From: Clostridium muellerianum
GTDB taxonomy: Bacteria; Bacillota; Clostridia; Clostridiales; Clostridiaceae
NCBI RefSeq assembly: GCF_012926525.1
Contig: NZ_JABBNI010000065.1
Span: 1 to 64,000, forward strand
Reading direction: 5' to 3'
Length of the DNA stretch: 64,000 bases
Shown here: positions 26,518 through 36,966 of the stretch, piece after piece
Numbering within the stretch: position 1 is the stretch's first letter
Layout: every line of letters begins with the position of its first letter
Notes under the pieces: generated by a model
Seen by the model: only the letters and a program-made list of their open reading frames with translations
What the model was told of the DNA's origin: nothing
The model's database searches: none
Made by a program: the position numbers and the translations under genes

Positions 26518-27783
26518 ATGGATAAGATACAATATGATAACTATGTAAAGATATTAAAAGGAGAACTTATTCCAGCTATGGGATGTACAGAGCCAATTGC
26601 CATTGCTTTTACAGCTGCAAAGGCAAGAGAGGTACTTGGACAGATGCCTGAAAAAATGGTTGTTAGATGTAGCGGGAATATTATTAAAAATGTAAAAGGT
26701 GTTATCGTACCTAATTCCGGTGGACAAAAAGGCGTTGAAGTGGCAGCTATTTTAGGTGCTGTGGCAGGAAATGCAGAATTAGAGCTTCAGGTAATCAGTC
26801 AAGTAAAACAGGAAGAAATTAATAAAACTAAAGAATTATATAGCCAGGGAATTTGTAGTTGTGAGCTTCAAGAAGGAGAAGAAAATCTTTTCATACGTGC
26901 AGAATTAATAGCTGGACAGGAAGTAGCAGTTGTTGAAGTTAGTAGTAAACATAACCACATTTCTAAAATTGAAAAAAATGGTAAGGTATTATTTGAACAG
27001 GCTGGAATTGAAACTCAACAGTCTGGAGATAAGTCTAAGCTTAATATCAAGGATATACTTGACTTTGCCAATGAAGTAAATTTAGATGATATAAAAGAAG
27101 TTATCAGTACACAGATTAAATATAATTCGGCTATATCAGAAGAAGGCTTGACTAATAAATGGGGTTCTCAAGTTGGACAAACTCTTATGAAAGTTAGTGG
27201 TGACGATGTGCGTATGAGAGCAAGAGCAGCAGCAGCAGCAGGCTCTGATGCAAGAATGAATGGATGTGCACTTCCAGTAGTAATCAATTCAGGAAGTGGT
27301 AACCAGGGCATCACTTGTACTATGCCAGTTTTAGTTTATGCTGACGATATGGAAGCTGATGAGGATACTCTTTATAGAGCTCTTGTTTTAACTAATCTTA
27401 TATCTTTACATCAGAAGCGTTATATTGGAAACTTATCTGCTTATTGTGGAGCTGTATCAGCTGGAACAGCTGCAGCTTGTGGTATTGCTTACTTAAATGG
27501 TGCTGATTATGATGTTATTGGAAAAACTATTATAAATAGTGTAGGTAATGTAGGAGGTATTGTTTGTGATGGAGCTAAAGCTTCATGTGCAGCAAAGATC
27601 TCCAGTGCAGTAGATGCTGGTATAATGGGCTACGAAATGGCAAAACAAGGTTTAGTATTCCCATTTGGAGAAGGAATTGTTGAAAAAGATTATGAAAAGA
27701 CAATCCAGAACATTGGACGTATGGGACGTCAGGGAATGAAATCTACTGATGTTGAGATACTTAATATTATGATAGGAAAATAA
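26518..27783 (+). CDS. cyuA: L-cysteine desulfidase (CyuA family)
   Basis: The 421-aa protein belongs to the CyuA/UPF0597 (serine dehydratase alpha-like) family, oxygen-sensitive [4Fe-4S] enzymes that convert L-cysteine to pyruvate, ammonia and sulfide. Cys23 in PAMGCTEPIAIAF is the conserved N-terminal cluster ligand. Further family segments are NSGSGNQGITCTMP and CDGAKASCAAKISSAVDAG. It lies 30 bp after the ATC-hydrolase-like gene, so the two are likely co-transcribed. Sulfide made here may also relate to the sulfur/selenium genes nearby, but this is inference. Confidence 0.85.
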   Translation: MDKIQYDNYVKILKGELIPAMGCTEPIAIAFTAAKAREVLGQMPEKMVVRCSGNIIKNVKGVIVPNSGGQKGVEVAAILGAVAGNAELELQVISQVKQEEINKTKELYSQGICSCELQEGEENLFIRAELIAGQEVAVVEVSSKHNHISKIEKNGKVLFEQAGIETQQSGDKSKLNIKDILDFANEVNLDDIKEVISTQIKYNSAISEEGLTNKWGSQVGQTLMKVSGDDVRMRARAAAAAGSDARMNGCALPVVINSGSGNQGITCTMPVLVYADDMEADEDTLYRALVLTNLISLHQKRYIGNLSAYCGAVSAGTAAACGIAYLNGADYDVIGKTIINSVGNVGGIVCDGAKASCAAKISSAVDAGIMGYEMAKQGLVFPFGEGIVEKDYEKTIQNIGRMGRQGMKSTDVEILNIMIGK

Positions 27784-27801
27784 TTTCTAAGGTATAACTG
27801 T

Positions 27802-27866
27802 GGTCTTAAGAGGTAGTTTGTTCTGCGATTGTAAGTTGCTATGAAATATCTACCTCTAAGAAGACC
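27802..27866 (+). terminator. Imperfect long stem-loop after cyuA
   Basis: GGTCTT and AGAGGTAG (27802-27816) pair with CTACCTCT and AAGACC (27850-27866), with a small internal loop and a 33-nt apex. No T-run follows immediately. It may be a terminator or a leader element for the transporter at 28120. The rest of 27784-28119 has no gene, only a possible 13-codon frame near 27980. Confidence 0.35.
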
Positions 27867-28119
27867 CGGGAAACTTATTTTTAAACTTGAGGTATAGGGC
27901 ATTTTGACAGTATTATAGTACCTATATAAAAATTTAGATTTTAAAAAACTTTTATCATTAATTTCAAAAGGGGGGATAGTGTTTAGTTTTAATGAAGCTA
28001 TTAAAAAATTAGATGGATAAAGGTTATTATAAATCAAATTTTCCCAATTTTTAAAATTATTAATAAAAAGGTGTAAGGATTCTTACATTATTCAACTTAA
28101 AACACAAGGAGTGATAAAG

Positions 28120-29217
28120 ATGGAAAATCAATCAGTTAGCTTAAAAAAAGTAATACTTCTTGCGGGAGCATTAGCTGCATATTGGATTGGATCTGGATTT
28201 TCAACAGGACAGGAAGTTTTGCAATTTTTTACAACAAGTGGAACAAAAGGAATTGCAGCAGCACTAATTTTTCTAGTTTTAATGAGTTATCTTTCATACA
28301 CTTTGTATGGAATAGGTCAAAAAAAGAAATTTGAGAATCCTTATGATGTTTTTGAATATTATTGTGGTAAAGCTTTAGGACAAGTTTATACATGGTATAA
28401 TGTTATATTAATATATGCTATATTTGTAGTTATGTTAGCAGGTGCAGGTGCAACAATTCATCAATATTATGGAATTCAAACATATATAGGTACTGGAGTT
28501 ATAGCTATTCTTGCATTAGGTACAACATTGCTAGGAGTAGAAAAGCTTATCGACATAATAGGTGTTATAGGACCTGTTAAAATTGTATTTGTAGCAATAG
28601 TAGGTGTTGCAGGAATTATTACCCTTTCTGGACAACCAACTTTATTATCAGAAGCTAGCAATCTTATGCCAACATTAGGTTTTAAATCTGCTTCTTCTAA
28701 TTGGGCATGGTCAGGAGCTTTGTATGCATTTCTTGCTCTTATGGTTAGTATACCATTTCAAGTTGACTGTGGTAAGTCTGCAGGAAGTGTAAAAGAAGCA
28801 AGAAGCGCAGCTTTGCTTGGAACATTTGCTTTTACTATTGCAATTATTTTACTTGTAATAGCTGAACTTGTTTATTATAAATTAATTGTTGGAAAACAAG
28901 TTCCTACATTAGAAATTGCTAATCACATATCCCCTGTTTTAGGATTGTTTTTCTCAGTGTTAATAGTTGTAAGTATCTATTCGGCAGTAGCCTCATTTCT
29001 TTTAATGACTGTTAGAAAGTTTGCTCCAGACAAAACTAAGAAATTTAATATTATTGCGACAGTATTAACCATTATAGGTATGTTCTTTGGTGGAGTACTT
29101 CCTTTTGATAAATTAGTAAATATTTTATATCCTTTTGCAGGATATTCAGCTATTGTTTTCACATGCTTTATGATTTTTAAAGAATTAAAGGGAAGCGGTG
29201 GAAAACAGGATAACTAA
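28120..29217 (+). CDS. YkvI-like membrane transporter
   Basis: The 365-aa protein has ten or more membrane helices and a start typical of the YkvI family (LAAYWIGSGFSTGQEVLQFF), a distant branch of the amino acid/sodium symporter-like fold. The GSGFSTGQE turn in the first helix resembles an unwound substrate site. Placement after cysteine catabolism genes hints at uptake of cysteine or a thiazoline derivative, but no substrate is established. ATG 28120 is chosen because AAGGAG ends 9 bases upstream; GTG 28111 would abut the ribosome site. Confidence 0.75.
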   Translation: MENQSVSLKKVILLAGALAAYWIGSGFSTGQEVLQFFTTSGTKGIAAALIFLVLMSYLSYTLYGIGQKKKFENPYDVFEYYCGKALGQVYTWYNVILIYAIFVVMLAGAGATIHQYYGIQTYIGTGVIAILALGTTLLGVEKLIDIIGVIGPVKIVFVAIVGVAGIITLSGQPTLLSEASNLMPTLGFKSASSNWAWSGALYAFLALMVSIPFQVDCGKSAGSVKEARSAALLGTFAFTIAIILLVIAELVYYKLIVGKQVPTLEIANHISPVLGLFFSVLIVVSIYSAVASFLLMTVRKFAPDKTKKFNIIATVLTIIGMFFGGVLPFDKLVNILYPFAGYSAIVFTCFMIFKELKGSGGKQDN

Positions 29218-29306
29218 GTAAAGTATAATATTTAATAATTAAGATAGTTACAATTAAAATTTTATTAGTAAATCATGGATTTAAATGTTAATTATTAGAA
29301 ATATGC

Positions 29307-29338
29307 AAAAACCCACTTGATTTTTTAAGTGGGTTTTT
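29307..29338 (+). terminator. Rho-independent terminator of the YkvI-like gene
   Basis: AAAAACCCACTT (29307-29318) pairs with AAGTGGGTTTTT (29327-29338), ending in a T-run. Confidence 0.85.
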
Positions 29339-29477
29339 AAAGATTTTAGTATGAACATAATTTTGTTTGTAGAATTTTTTAAATAATCAATTGGTTAGAT
29401 ATGAAACTTATACTATTGACAATTAAGTTTTTATATTTTATCATATAAAATAAGTTTAAAAAGCAAAAACATTGGAA

Positions 29478-29716
29478 ATACAAAGAAAAGGATTAGTAAA
29501 AATGTAAGTCTTTTTATAGAGAGGGAATTGATGGTGAAATATTCCTAAAAGATCATTTTGAACCTACCTTGGAGTTCTGTACTGAAATAATAGTAGGATA
29601 CAGCGGGTAATAACCGTTAATAATTAAAAGTGAATATGTTTTAAAAAATGTATTAAACAGGGTGGTACCGCCGATATAGTCTTGGTCCCTTATTGGGATT
29701 TAAGGCTTTTTTTATA
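29478..29716 (+). promoter_or_regulatory. T-box leader (proline specifier) of proS
   Basis: The conserved T-box sequence AGGGTGGTACCGCC lies at 29659-29672. Upstream, stem I contains a candidate specifier CCT (proline) at 29563-29565 in the context GAACCTACC. Downstream, a stem-loop ends in TTTTTTT near 29708-29714 as the terminator. Uncharged tRNA-Pro should favour the antiterminator and switch on proS. The 180 bp between it and the gene show nothing else. Confidence 0.88.
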
Positions 29717-29899
29717 TTCAAAATTATAAGCATTCTTATAAAATTATTTTAATGAATATTGAATGTTTATCAGTAACTTTAATATGAAGAGCATATTTCA
29801 AATCTATGATTTGGAAGATGGTTTTTTATAGTATTTAATTAAAATATTATAACATGGTAGTAATGGGATAAACTTATTATATTTTAGGAGGCTGTTAAA

Positions 29900-31336
29900 A
29901 TGGGAAAAGATAAGAAACTAGTAGAACAAATTACACCAATGGATGAAGATTTTGCTCAATGGTATACAGACATAGTTAAAAAGGCAGAACTTGCGGATTA
30001 TTCAAGCGTTAGGGGTTGTATGATTATACGTCCATATGCATATGCAATGTGGGAAAATATCCAAAGTGATTTAGATAGAAGATTTAAAGAAACAGGACAT
30101 GAAAATGTATATATGCCTATGTTCATACCAGAAAGTTTACTTCAAAAAGAAAAGGATCATGTAGAAGGTTTTGCACCAGAAGTTGCATGGGTAACTCAGG
30201 GTGGAAATGAAGAATTAACTGAAAGATTGTGTGTACGTCCAACATCAGAAACTTTATTCTGTGAACACTATGCTAAAACAGTTCAATCTTACAATGATTT
30301 GCCAAAACTTTATAATCAGTGGTGTTCAGTTGTAAGATGGGAAAAAACTACACGTCCTTTCCTTAGAACTACAGAATTTTTATGGCAGGAAGGTCATACT
30401 ATACATGAAACTCAAGAAGAATCAGAAGAAGAAACAATTAAAATGTTAAATACGTATGCTGATCATGTTGAAAATATGCTTGCAATTCCTGTTATAAGAG
30501 GGCAAAAAACCGAAAAAGAAAGATTTGCAGGGGCCATTGGGACTTATACTATAGAAGCTTTGATGCACGATGGAAAAGCACTTCAGACAGCTACTTCTCA
30601 CAATTTTGGAACTAACTTTGCTGAAGCTTTTAATATTCAATATACAGATAGAGATGGCAAGTTGCAGTATGTTCATCAGACATCATGGGGAATAACTACG
30701 CGTTTAATAGGTGCGATAATAATGGTTCATGGAGATGACAGCGGTCTTAAACTTCCACCAAGAATAGCACCAATCCAGGTAATTATAGTACCTATAGCTC
30801 AACATAAAGAGGGCGTTTTAGAAAAAGCAGCTGAACTAAAGGAAAGAGTATCTAAGGTAGCTAGAGTTAAAATAGATAGCAGTGATAAAATGCCAGGATG
30901 GAAGTTTGCTGAATACGAAATGAAAGGTGTTCCAGTTCGTTTAGAAGTAGGCCCTAAGGATATTGAAAAAAATCAAGTTGTGCTTGTAAGAAGAGACACT
31001 AGAGAAAAGATAATAGTTCCAATGGACGAATTAGAGACAAAGATACCATCACTTTTAGATGATATACACAATTCAATGTTTGAAGCTGCTAAAAAAGTAA
31101 GAGATGAAAAAACTAGTACTGCAGTAAACATGGATGAATTTAAAGATATAGTTGAAAATAAAACAGGATTTGTTAAAGCTATGTGGTGTGGCGACAGAGC
31201 TTGTGAAGATAAAATTAAGGAAGAAACTGGAGCAACATCTAGATGTATTCCATTTAAGCAGGAAAAGGTATCAGATACTTGCGTATGTTGTGGCAAGAAA
31301 GCTGATAAAGTGGTTTACTGGGGAAGAGCATACTAA
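29900..31336 (+). CDS. proS: Prolyl-tRNA synthetase, archaeal/eukaryotic type
   Basis: The 478-aa class II synthetase charges tRNA-Pro. Motif 2 ([21 protein letters not shown]) and motif 3-like [10 protein letters not shown] are visible. A short C-terminal zinc-ribbon-like domain follows ([10 protein letters not shown] and [20 protein letters not shown]). Length and order fit the ProS type 3 group, lacking the editing insertion of the long bacterial form. A strong AGGAGG precedes the ATG. Expression is controlled by the T-box leader. Confidence 0.95.
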   Translation: MGKDKKLVEQITPMDEDFAQWYTDIVKKAELADYSSVRGCMIIRPYAYAMWENIQSDLDRRFKETGHENVYMPMFIPESLLQKEKDHVEGFAPEVAWVTQGGNEELTERLCVRPTSETLFCEHYAKTVQSYNDLPKLYNQWCSVVRWEKTTRPFLRTTEFLWQEGHTIHETQEESEEETIKMLNTYADHVENMLAIPVIRGQKTEKERFAGAIGTYTIEALMHDGKALQTATSHNFGTNFAEAFNIQYTDRDGKLQYVHQTSWGITTRLIGAIIMVHGDDSGLKLPPRIAPIQVIIVPIAQHKEGVLEKAAELKERVSKVARVKIDSSDKMPGWKFAEYEMKGVPVRLEVGPKDIEKNQVVLVRRDTREKIIVPMDELETKIPSLLDDIHNSMFEAAKKVRDEKTSTAVNMDEFKDIVENKTGFVKAMWCGDRACEDKIKEETGATSRCIPFKQEKVSDTCVCCGKKADKVVYWGRAY

Positions 31337-31370
31337 AAATAATTTAAATATTATAAGATAAAAGGTATAT

Positions 31371-31409
31371 AAAAAAGTCTACTGTAAATATTAAACAGTA
31401 GGCTTTTTT
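31371..31409 (+). terminator. Rho-independent terminator of proS
   Basis: AAAAAAGTCTACTGT (31371-31385) pairs with ACAGTAGGCTTTTTT (31395-31409), one G.T pair, followed by AT-rich sequence. Confidence 0.85.
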
Positions 31410-31580
31410 ATATAAAAGTATAAAAATTATCATATTACTCATTTTATTATTTGAAAAAATTTTATATAATGTTTTAAATAGGGTATTGTTATAAACTTAA
31501 AATAGAGCATGTGAAAATGCAATTTATAAAATTAGAAAGTTATTTTTTCATATGCTTAATAAAATTAAGGAGAGAATCTT

Positions 31581-32765
31581 ATGTATAAAAGCATAGTATT
31601 AGAAAAGGCTGAAAAATTAAAAGATAAGCTTATAATGATTAGGCGAGATATACATGCTCATCCTGAAATAGGCATGCATGAAAATAGAACAGCTAAAGTA
31701 GTAGTGGATAAGCTAAAAGAATATGGAATAGAAGTTCAACAGCATGTAGGAGGTACGGGGGTAGTTGGAATACTAAGAGGTAAGGAGCCTGGAAAAACTA
31801 TACTTTTAAGAGCTGATATGGACTGCCTTAGGTTAAAGGAAGAAAATGATGTGAAGTATAAATCAGAATATCCTGAATTTATGCATGCGTGTGGTCATGA
31901 TGCACATATATCATGGCTTATTGGTGCTGCTGCAATTTTATCAGAGTTTAGAGATGAATTTAGTGGAAATATTAAGTTTTTATTTCAGCCAGCAGAAGAA
32001 CTTGCTGGTGGGGCAGAAAAAACAATTCATGGAGGAGTTTTAGAAAATCCTAAAGTGGATGCGGTAGTGGGTGCTCACGTATGGCCTGGAATAGCTGCTG
32101 GAAAAATAGGTGTAAAACCAGGCCCCCTTATGGCTGCTTCCGATAACTTTAAAATAATAATACATGGTAAAGGTGGGCATGGAGGTCAACCACAAAGGTG
32201 TATAGATCCTATAGCTGTAGGATGTGAAATATATATGGCTTTGCAAACTATAGTAAGTAGAAAAGTAGATCCTTTAGAGCCAGCTGTTATAAGTATTGGA
32301 AAATTTAATGCAGGTTCGGCTCATAACATAATACCTGATAAAGCAGAATTAGAAGGAACTATCAGAACTCTTACTTATGAGGTGAGGGAAAAAATACCAG
32401 AGATTATGGAAACTATTATAAAGGGTATAAGTGAAGCTAATGGTGCGGAGTATGAATTTAAGTTTATACCTTATCATGCTCCAGTTATAAATGATTATGA
32501 AATTACTACTATGCTGGGAAAAGCAGCTAGCCGAGTAGTGGGAAGTGAAAATGTATTAATAGTAGATAAACCTACCATGATAGGTGAAGATTTTTCAAGT
32601 TTTGAAGAGAAGGTTCCTGGAACATTTTTTTGGGTTGGAAATCTTAATAAAGATAAAGGAATTACAGAGCCTCTCCACAGTCCTGAATTTAATGTAGATG
32701 AAGATATAATATATAAAGCTGCTGCTGTATTTGCGCAATTTGCACTGATTTATTTAAATAAGTAA
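31581..32765 (+). CDS. M20D-family amidohydrolase (N-acyl-amino acid hydrolase type)
   Basis: This 394-aa metallo-hydrolase has the M20D motifs RRDIHAHPEIGMHE, LLRADMD (residues 76-81), MHACGHDAH (101-109), FQPAEELAGGAE and a HSPEFNVDEDI end. It would cleave acylated amino acids or small peptide-like amides in the cytosol. AAGGAGAG lies before the ATG. It has its own spacing from ftsH (98 bp) and no functional partner nearby, so its substrate is open. Confidence 0.87.
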   Translation: MYKSIVLEKAEKLKDKLIMIRRDIHAHPEIGMHENRTAKVVVDKLKEYGIEVQQHVGGTGVVGILRGKEPGKTILLRADMDCLRLKEENDVKYKSEYPEFMHACGHDAHISWLIGAAAILSEFRDEFSGNIKFLFQPAEELAGGAEKTIHGGVLENPKVDAVVGAHVWPGIAAGKIGVKPGPLMAASDNFKIIIHGKGGHGGQPQRCIDPIAVGCEIYMALQTIVSRKVDPLEPAVISIGKFNAGSAHNIIPDKAELEGTIRTLTYEVREKIPEIMETIIKGISEANGAEYEFKFIPYHAPVINDYEITTMLGKAASRVVGSENVLIVDKPTMIGEDFSSFEEKVPGTFFWVGNLNKDKGITEPLHSPEFNVDEDIIYKAAAVFAQFALIYLNK

Positions 32766-32863
32766 AATTACATTAAATAATTTGTAAACACTATAGATAA
32801 AATGTATTTATTGATATAATATATAGTGTAAGCTAAAAAAGATAGTATGGTGGAGGCTCAAAT

Positions 32864-34705
32864 ATGTTCAATAATAAAAAGTTTGATAGCAATAAACTAA
32901 AGTATGGCATTTACTATGCTGTAGTTGTAGCTATTATAATCTTTATTTTAAATGATTATATAGTTAATTTGAAAACACAGCATATAGAATATAGTGAATT
33001 TATAAACTATATAAATGCCAATAAAATTGAAGAAGTACAAATTTCAAAGGATAAATTAGTAATTATACCCAAGGTTAAAAATGGAGAAAGTAAAAAAACA
33101 TTGTATACAGGAAGATTAGATGATACTGATTTGGTAAATAGACTGAATAAAGCTCAAATTAAATATGGAAGTGTTACTCAAGAAAATAGTCCAATAAAGA
33201 GTCTGTTTATAAATTGGATACTACCAGTTGTAATTTTTATTTTCTTAGGAAGACTGTTATTTGGAAAAATAGATAAAAAAATGGGAAGCGGCGTTATGTC
33301 TTTTGGAAAAAACACGGCTAAAATATATGCAGAAAGCGAAACTGGTGTAAACTTTAGTGATGTGGCTGGACAGGAGGAAGCCAAAGAATCTTTGATAGAA
33401 ATAGTTGACTTTTTACATAAACCTGAAAGATATACAGATATAGGTGCAAAGCTTCCTAAGGGTGCTCTTTTAGTAGGGCCTCCAGGAACAGGTAAAACAT
33501 TACTAGCTAAAGCAGTAGCAGGAGAAGCGAAAGTCCCGTTTTTTTCCATATCAGGTTCTGCTTTTGTAGAGATGTTTGTAGGTATGGGAGCCTCAAGAGT
33601 AAGGGATTTATTTGAACAAGCACAACAAAAAGCACCATGTATAGTATTTATAGATGAAATTGATGCTATAGGCAAAAGTAGAGATAACAATGTTAGTGGG
33701 AATGATGAAAGAGAGCAGACATTAAATCAGCTGCTTGCTGAAATGGATGGGTTTGATTCTTCTAAAGGAGTAGTAATTTTGGCAGCAACTAATAGACCTG
33801 AAATATTGGATAAAGCTCTTTTAAGACCGGGAAGGTTTGACAGAAGAGTTATAGTAGATAGACCTGATTTAAAAGGCAGGGAAGAAATATTAAAAGTGCA
33901 TGCTAAAGGAGTCAAAATAGCTAATCAAGCAGATTTAAATGCTGTTGCCAAAGGTACTCCAGGTGCAGTGGGAGCAGATTTAGCTAATATAATAAATGAG
34001 GCAGCACTTAGGGCGGTTAAGAATAATAGAAAAGAAGTAATTCAGGAAGATTTAGAAGAAGCGGTAGAAGTAATAATTGCAGGTAAGGAAAAAAAGGATA
34101 GAATATTATCAGATAAAGAAAAAAGATCAGTTGCTTTTCATGAAGTTGGTCATGCGCTTGTAGCAGCTTTATTAAAAAATACCGATCCAGTACATAAAAT
34201 AACTATTGTGCCAAGAACAATGGGAGCGTTAGGATATACTATGCAGCTGCCAGAGGAGGAAAAGTATCTTACAACTAAAGAGGAATTAACGGATCAGATA
34301 TGTGTAATGCTAGGTGGAAGAGCTGCAGAGGAAATAGAATTTAATACCATGTCTACAGGTGCATCTAATGATATTGAAAGAGCAACTTCATCTGCAAGAA
34401 GCATGGTAACTATGTATGGAATGAGTGAAAGGTTTGATATGATGGGTCTTGAATCTATTCAAAATAGATATTTGGATGGAAGACCTGTGCAGAATTGTAG
34501 TGCGGAAACAGCAGCATTAATTGATGAGGAAACTTTAAAAATAATAAAAGCAGCCCATGAAAAATCCAAAAAATTACTTAATAATAATAGAGAGCTGCTT
34601 TCCAAAATATCAAACAGACTTATAGAAAGAGAAACCCTTATGGGTGATGAATTTATGGCTATGGTAGAAGAAGAGAATAGTTTCAATGAGCAATCAATAA
34701 ATTAG
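32864..34705 (+). CDS. ftsH: ATP-dependent zinc metalloprotease FtsH
   Basis: The 613-aa membrane protease has two N-terminal transmembrane segments (about 15-30 and 117-133) flanking an extracytoplasmic domain. The AAA+ module has Walker A GPPGTGKT (205-212), Walker [11 protein letters not shown] and the SRH arginines. The zinc site is HEVGH (426-430). It degrades misfolded membrane and regulatory proteins. It is somewhat short at the C-terminus and is not next to tilS/hpt, so it may be a second FtsH paralogue in this genome. TGGTGGAGG precedes the ATG. Confidence 0.93.
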   Translation: MFNNKKFDSNKLKYGIYYAVVVAIIIFILNDYIVNLKTQHIEYSEFINYINANKIEEVQISKDKLVIIPKVKNGESKKTLYTGRLDDTDLVNRLNKAQIKYGSVTQENSPIKSLFINWILPVVIFIFLGRLLFGKIDKKMGSGVMSFGKNTAKIYAESETGVNFSDVAGQEEAKESLIEIVDFLHKPERYTDIGAKLPKGALLVGPPGTGKTLLAKAVAGEAKVPFFSISGSAFVEMFVGMGASRVRDLFEQAQQKAPCIVFIDEIDAIGKSRDNNVSGNDEREQTLNQLLAEMDGFDSSKGVVILAATNRPEILDKALLRPGRFDRRVIVDRPDLKGREEILKVHAKGVKIANQADLNAVAKGTPGAVGADLANIINEAALRAVKNNRKEVIQEDLEEAVEVIIAGKEKKDRILSDKEKRSVAFHEVGHALVAALLKNTDPVHKITIVPRTMGALGYTMQLPEEEKYLTTKEELTDQICVMLGGRAAEEIEFNTMSTGASNDIERATSSARSMVTMYGMSERFDMMGLESIQNRYLDGRPVQNCSAETAALIDEETLKIIKAAHEKSKKLLNNNRELLSKISNRLIERETLMGDEFMAMVEEENSFNEQSIN

Positions 34706-34722
34706 AATTGGTGGAGAATGTT

Positions 34723-36855
34723 ATGGAAAACAGCGAGTTAGAAATAGAATTAAAAAAGGAAATAGAATTAACTTTAGAAAAAGAAAATCTAAAACAAATA
34801 ATTTCAGAAATAAGAGATCAAACCTTAGATTTTATAGAAAAAAGGAAATATATTTCAAACTACATAATTAATTTTAGAAAAAAGAAGGTTGAAGAGTACA
34901 AGGATGACGAAGATGAAATAGTAAAGTATTTTGATCATGAGTTATTTGTTAAAGAAGAGGCATTTAAATTTATAGATAGGAAGCTTAGAGAACTTACTAT
35001 ACTTAGTGCTTCACCTTATTTTGGAAAGATAACTTTTGAAGATGAAGATGGTACTGAAAGTATATATATTGGAAGATTTGGTATGAGTAAAAATGATGAT
35101 TATGAACCTCTTATAGTAGATTGGAGATCACCTATAAGCGCTTTGTTTTATACTGGAAGTTTAGGTGAAGCTTCATATAAAGCACCAATGGGCGAAGTGA
35201 AAGCCAATATACTTGCTAAAAGACAGTTTATTATAAGGAAAGCTAAGTTAATGGGATTATTTGATTCCAGTGTAGATGTTAAAGATGAAGTACTTCAAAT
35301 GGTATTAAGTAAGAATGCAGGAGAAAAGTTAAAAGACATAGTAATGACTATACAAAAGGAACAGGATGAAATAATAAGACAGTCTAGGAATGGTGCAGTA
35401 ATAGTGGATGGAGTAGCTGGTAGTGGTAAGACTACTGTAGCTCTTCATCGAGTTGCGTACCTTTTATATAACTATAGAAAGGTACTTCAGGATAAAGTTT
35501 TAATATTAGGACCAAATAGCATATTTATGGATTATATTTCTACAGTTTTGCCAAGTTTGGGTGAGATTGGTGTAAAGCAGTTTACTTTTAAAGAATTTGC
35601 TTTAGATCTTTTAAACTTAAATGACATAATGCAATTTAAAGAATATATGGAGAAAGTGTTAAATTGTGATAGAGATTTTATTGATGAAGTCACTTATAAA
35701 GGATCAACAAGATATATTAAAGATATTGATACCCTAATTGAAAAATTAGAATATAATTGTTTTGAAACAAGGCAGGTTAAATTTGATGATAAAGTTATAT
35801 CCACTAAAGAAGAAATAGAAGAGATGTTTAATTTTCATTTTAAAAGCATGCCATTGTTTAGAAGAAGTAAAAAAATAAAAAGAATATTAATATCAAAAAT
35901 AAAAGATCATAGAAATAATTTGGTTAGAAAACTAGAAAAAGAATATGAAGATAAAATAAAAAGTTTATCTAAAGAAGAATTATTAATTCAACAAAATAAT
36001 TTAAGCTTTATAAGAAAAAATAAAATAAGGGAAATTATAAAACGTGTAATAGAAGTAAAAAATGAATTAAAATGGATAGATAGTCCTGATGTTGTTAATA
36101 TATACAATCAATTTAATAATAATAAGCGATTTACTTATGATGATTTAGCTCCTATGCTATATTTAAAGATTAAACTTGAGGGATTAAAATATAAAAGTGA
36201 AATAAAGCATATTGTTATAGATGAGGCACAGGATTATTCAATGCTTCAATTTATTGTTTTAAAGGAATTAACAGGATGTAAATCATTTACTATAGTTGGT
36301 GACACTAATCAAAGGATAGTTCCTATAGAAGGTAAAGTTGCAATGCTTGAATTAAACATAGCATTTAATGATTTAGATATTTATAATTTTAAATTAAATA
36401 AGAGTTACAGAGCTACAAAGCAAATTATGGATTTTGCAAATAAGTATTTAAAAAGCAACAAAACCGTTCCTTTAGTAAGAAATGGTGAGAAAGTTTTGAA
36501 AAAACAGGTAAATAGCATAGATGAACTAGTGGACAAAATAGTTAATAATATTATAGAATTAAAGAAGAAAGAATACGAAAGTATAGCGGTAGTTTGTAGA
36601 GATTCAAACTCATCAGAAACTATAGGTAGACTTATAAAAGGTAAATTACATATTTCAGTATTGGATGAGGAGAATATAATTTACTCCGGGGGAGAAGTTA
36701 TATTGCCATCTTATTTTGCTAAAGGGTTAGAATTTGATGCTGTTATATTAATAGATGATGAAAAATTTAATAATAAAGAGGACAAATTAAAATATGTAAT
36801 GGCCACAAGAGCCTTACATGAATTATATGTATATAGAACTTCCTCGATAAAGTAA
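34723..36855 (+). CDS. helD: HelD-like RNA polymerase recycling helicase (UvrD superfamily 1)
   Basis: The 710-aa superfamily 1 ATPase has a long coiled N-terminal arm (about 1-100, Lys/Glu-rich), Walker A VDGVAGSGKTT (about residue 230), DEAQDYS, GDTNQRI and the C-terminal KGLEFDAVI and MATRALHELYVYRT motifs. HelD proteins remove stalled RNA polymerase from nucleic acid. The ATG at 34723 follows GGTGGAG at 34710-34716; an in-frame TTG at 34708 precedes that site. It lies 17 bp after ftsH, so the two may be co-transcribed. Confidence 0.87.
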   Translation: MENSELEIELKKEIELTLEKENLKQIISEIRDQTLDFIEKRKYISNYIINFRKKKVEEYKDDEDEIVKYFDHELFVKEEAFKFIDRKLRELTILSASPYFGKITFEDEDGTESIYIGRFGMSKNDDYEPLIVDWRSPISALFYTGSLGEASYKAPMGEVKANILAKRQFIIRKAKLMGLFDSSVDVKDEVLQMVLSKNAGEKLKDIVMTIQKEQDEIIRQSRNGAVIVDGVAGSGKTTVALHRVAYLLYNYRKVLQDKVLILGPNSIFMDYISTVLPSLGEIGVKQFTFKEFALDLLNLNDIMQFKEYMEKVLNCDRDFIDEVTYKGSTRYIKDIDTLIEKLEYNCFETRQVKFDDKVISTKEEIEEMFNFHFKSMPLFRRSKKIKRILISKIKDHRNNLVRKLEKEYEDKIKSLSKEELLIQQNNLSFIRKNKIREIIKRVIEVKNELKWIDSPDVVNIYNQFNNNKRFTYDDLAPMLYLKIKLEGLKYKSEIKHIVIDEAQDYSMLQFIVLKELTGCKSFTIVGDTNQRIVPIEGKVAMLELNIAFNDLDIYNFKLNKSYRATKQIMDFANKYLKSNKTVPLVRNGEKVLKKQVNSIDELVDKIVNNIIELKKKEYESIAVVCRDSNSSETIGRLIKGKLHISVLDEENIIYSGGEVILPSYFAKGLEFDAVILIDDEKFNNKEDKLKYVMATRALHELYVYRTSSIK

Positions 36856-36888
36856 AAAAAGCTTTCAATATTTATTGAAAGCTTTTTT
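36855..36888 (+). terminator. Rho-independent terminator of ftsH-helD
   Basis: AAAAAAGCTTTCAATA (36855-36870) pairs perfectly with TATTGAAAGCTTTTTT (36873-36888). The stem starts on the last base of the helD stop codon. Confidence 0.88.
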
Positions 36889-36966
36889 ACAATATGTATT
36901 TAACATTTATACAGCTAGAATATAATTAGTTATATAAAAAAATATAAGAAAGGAATTGATTATTTA

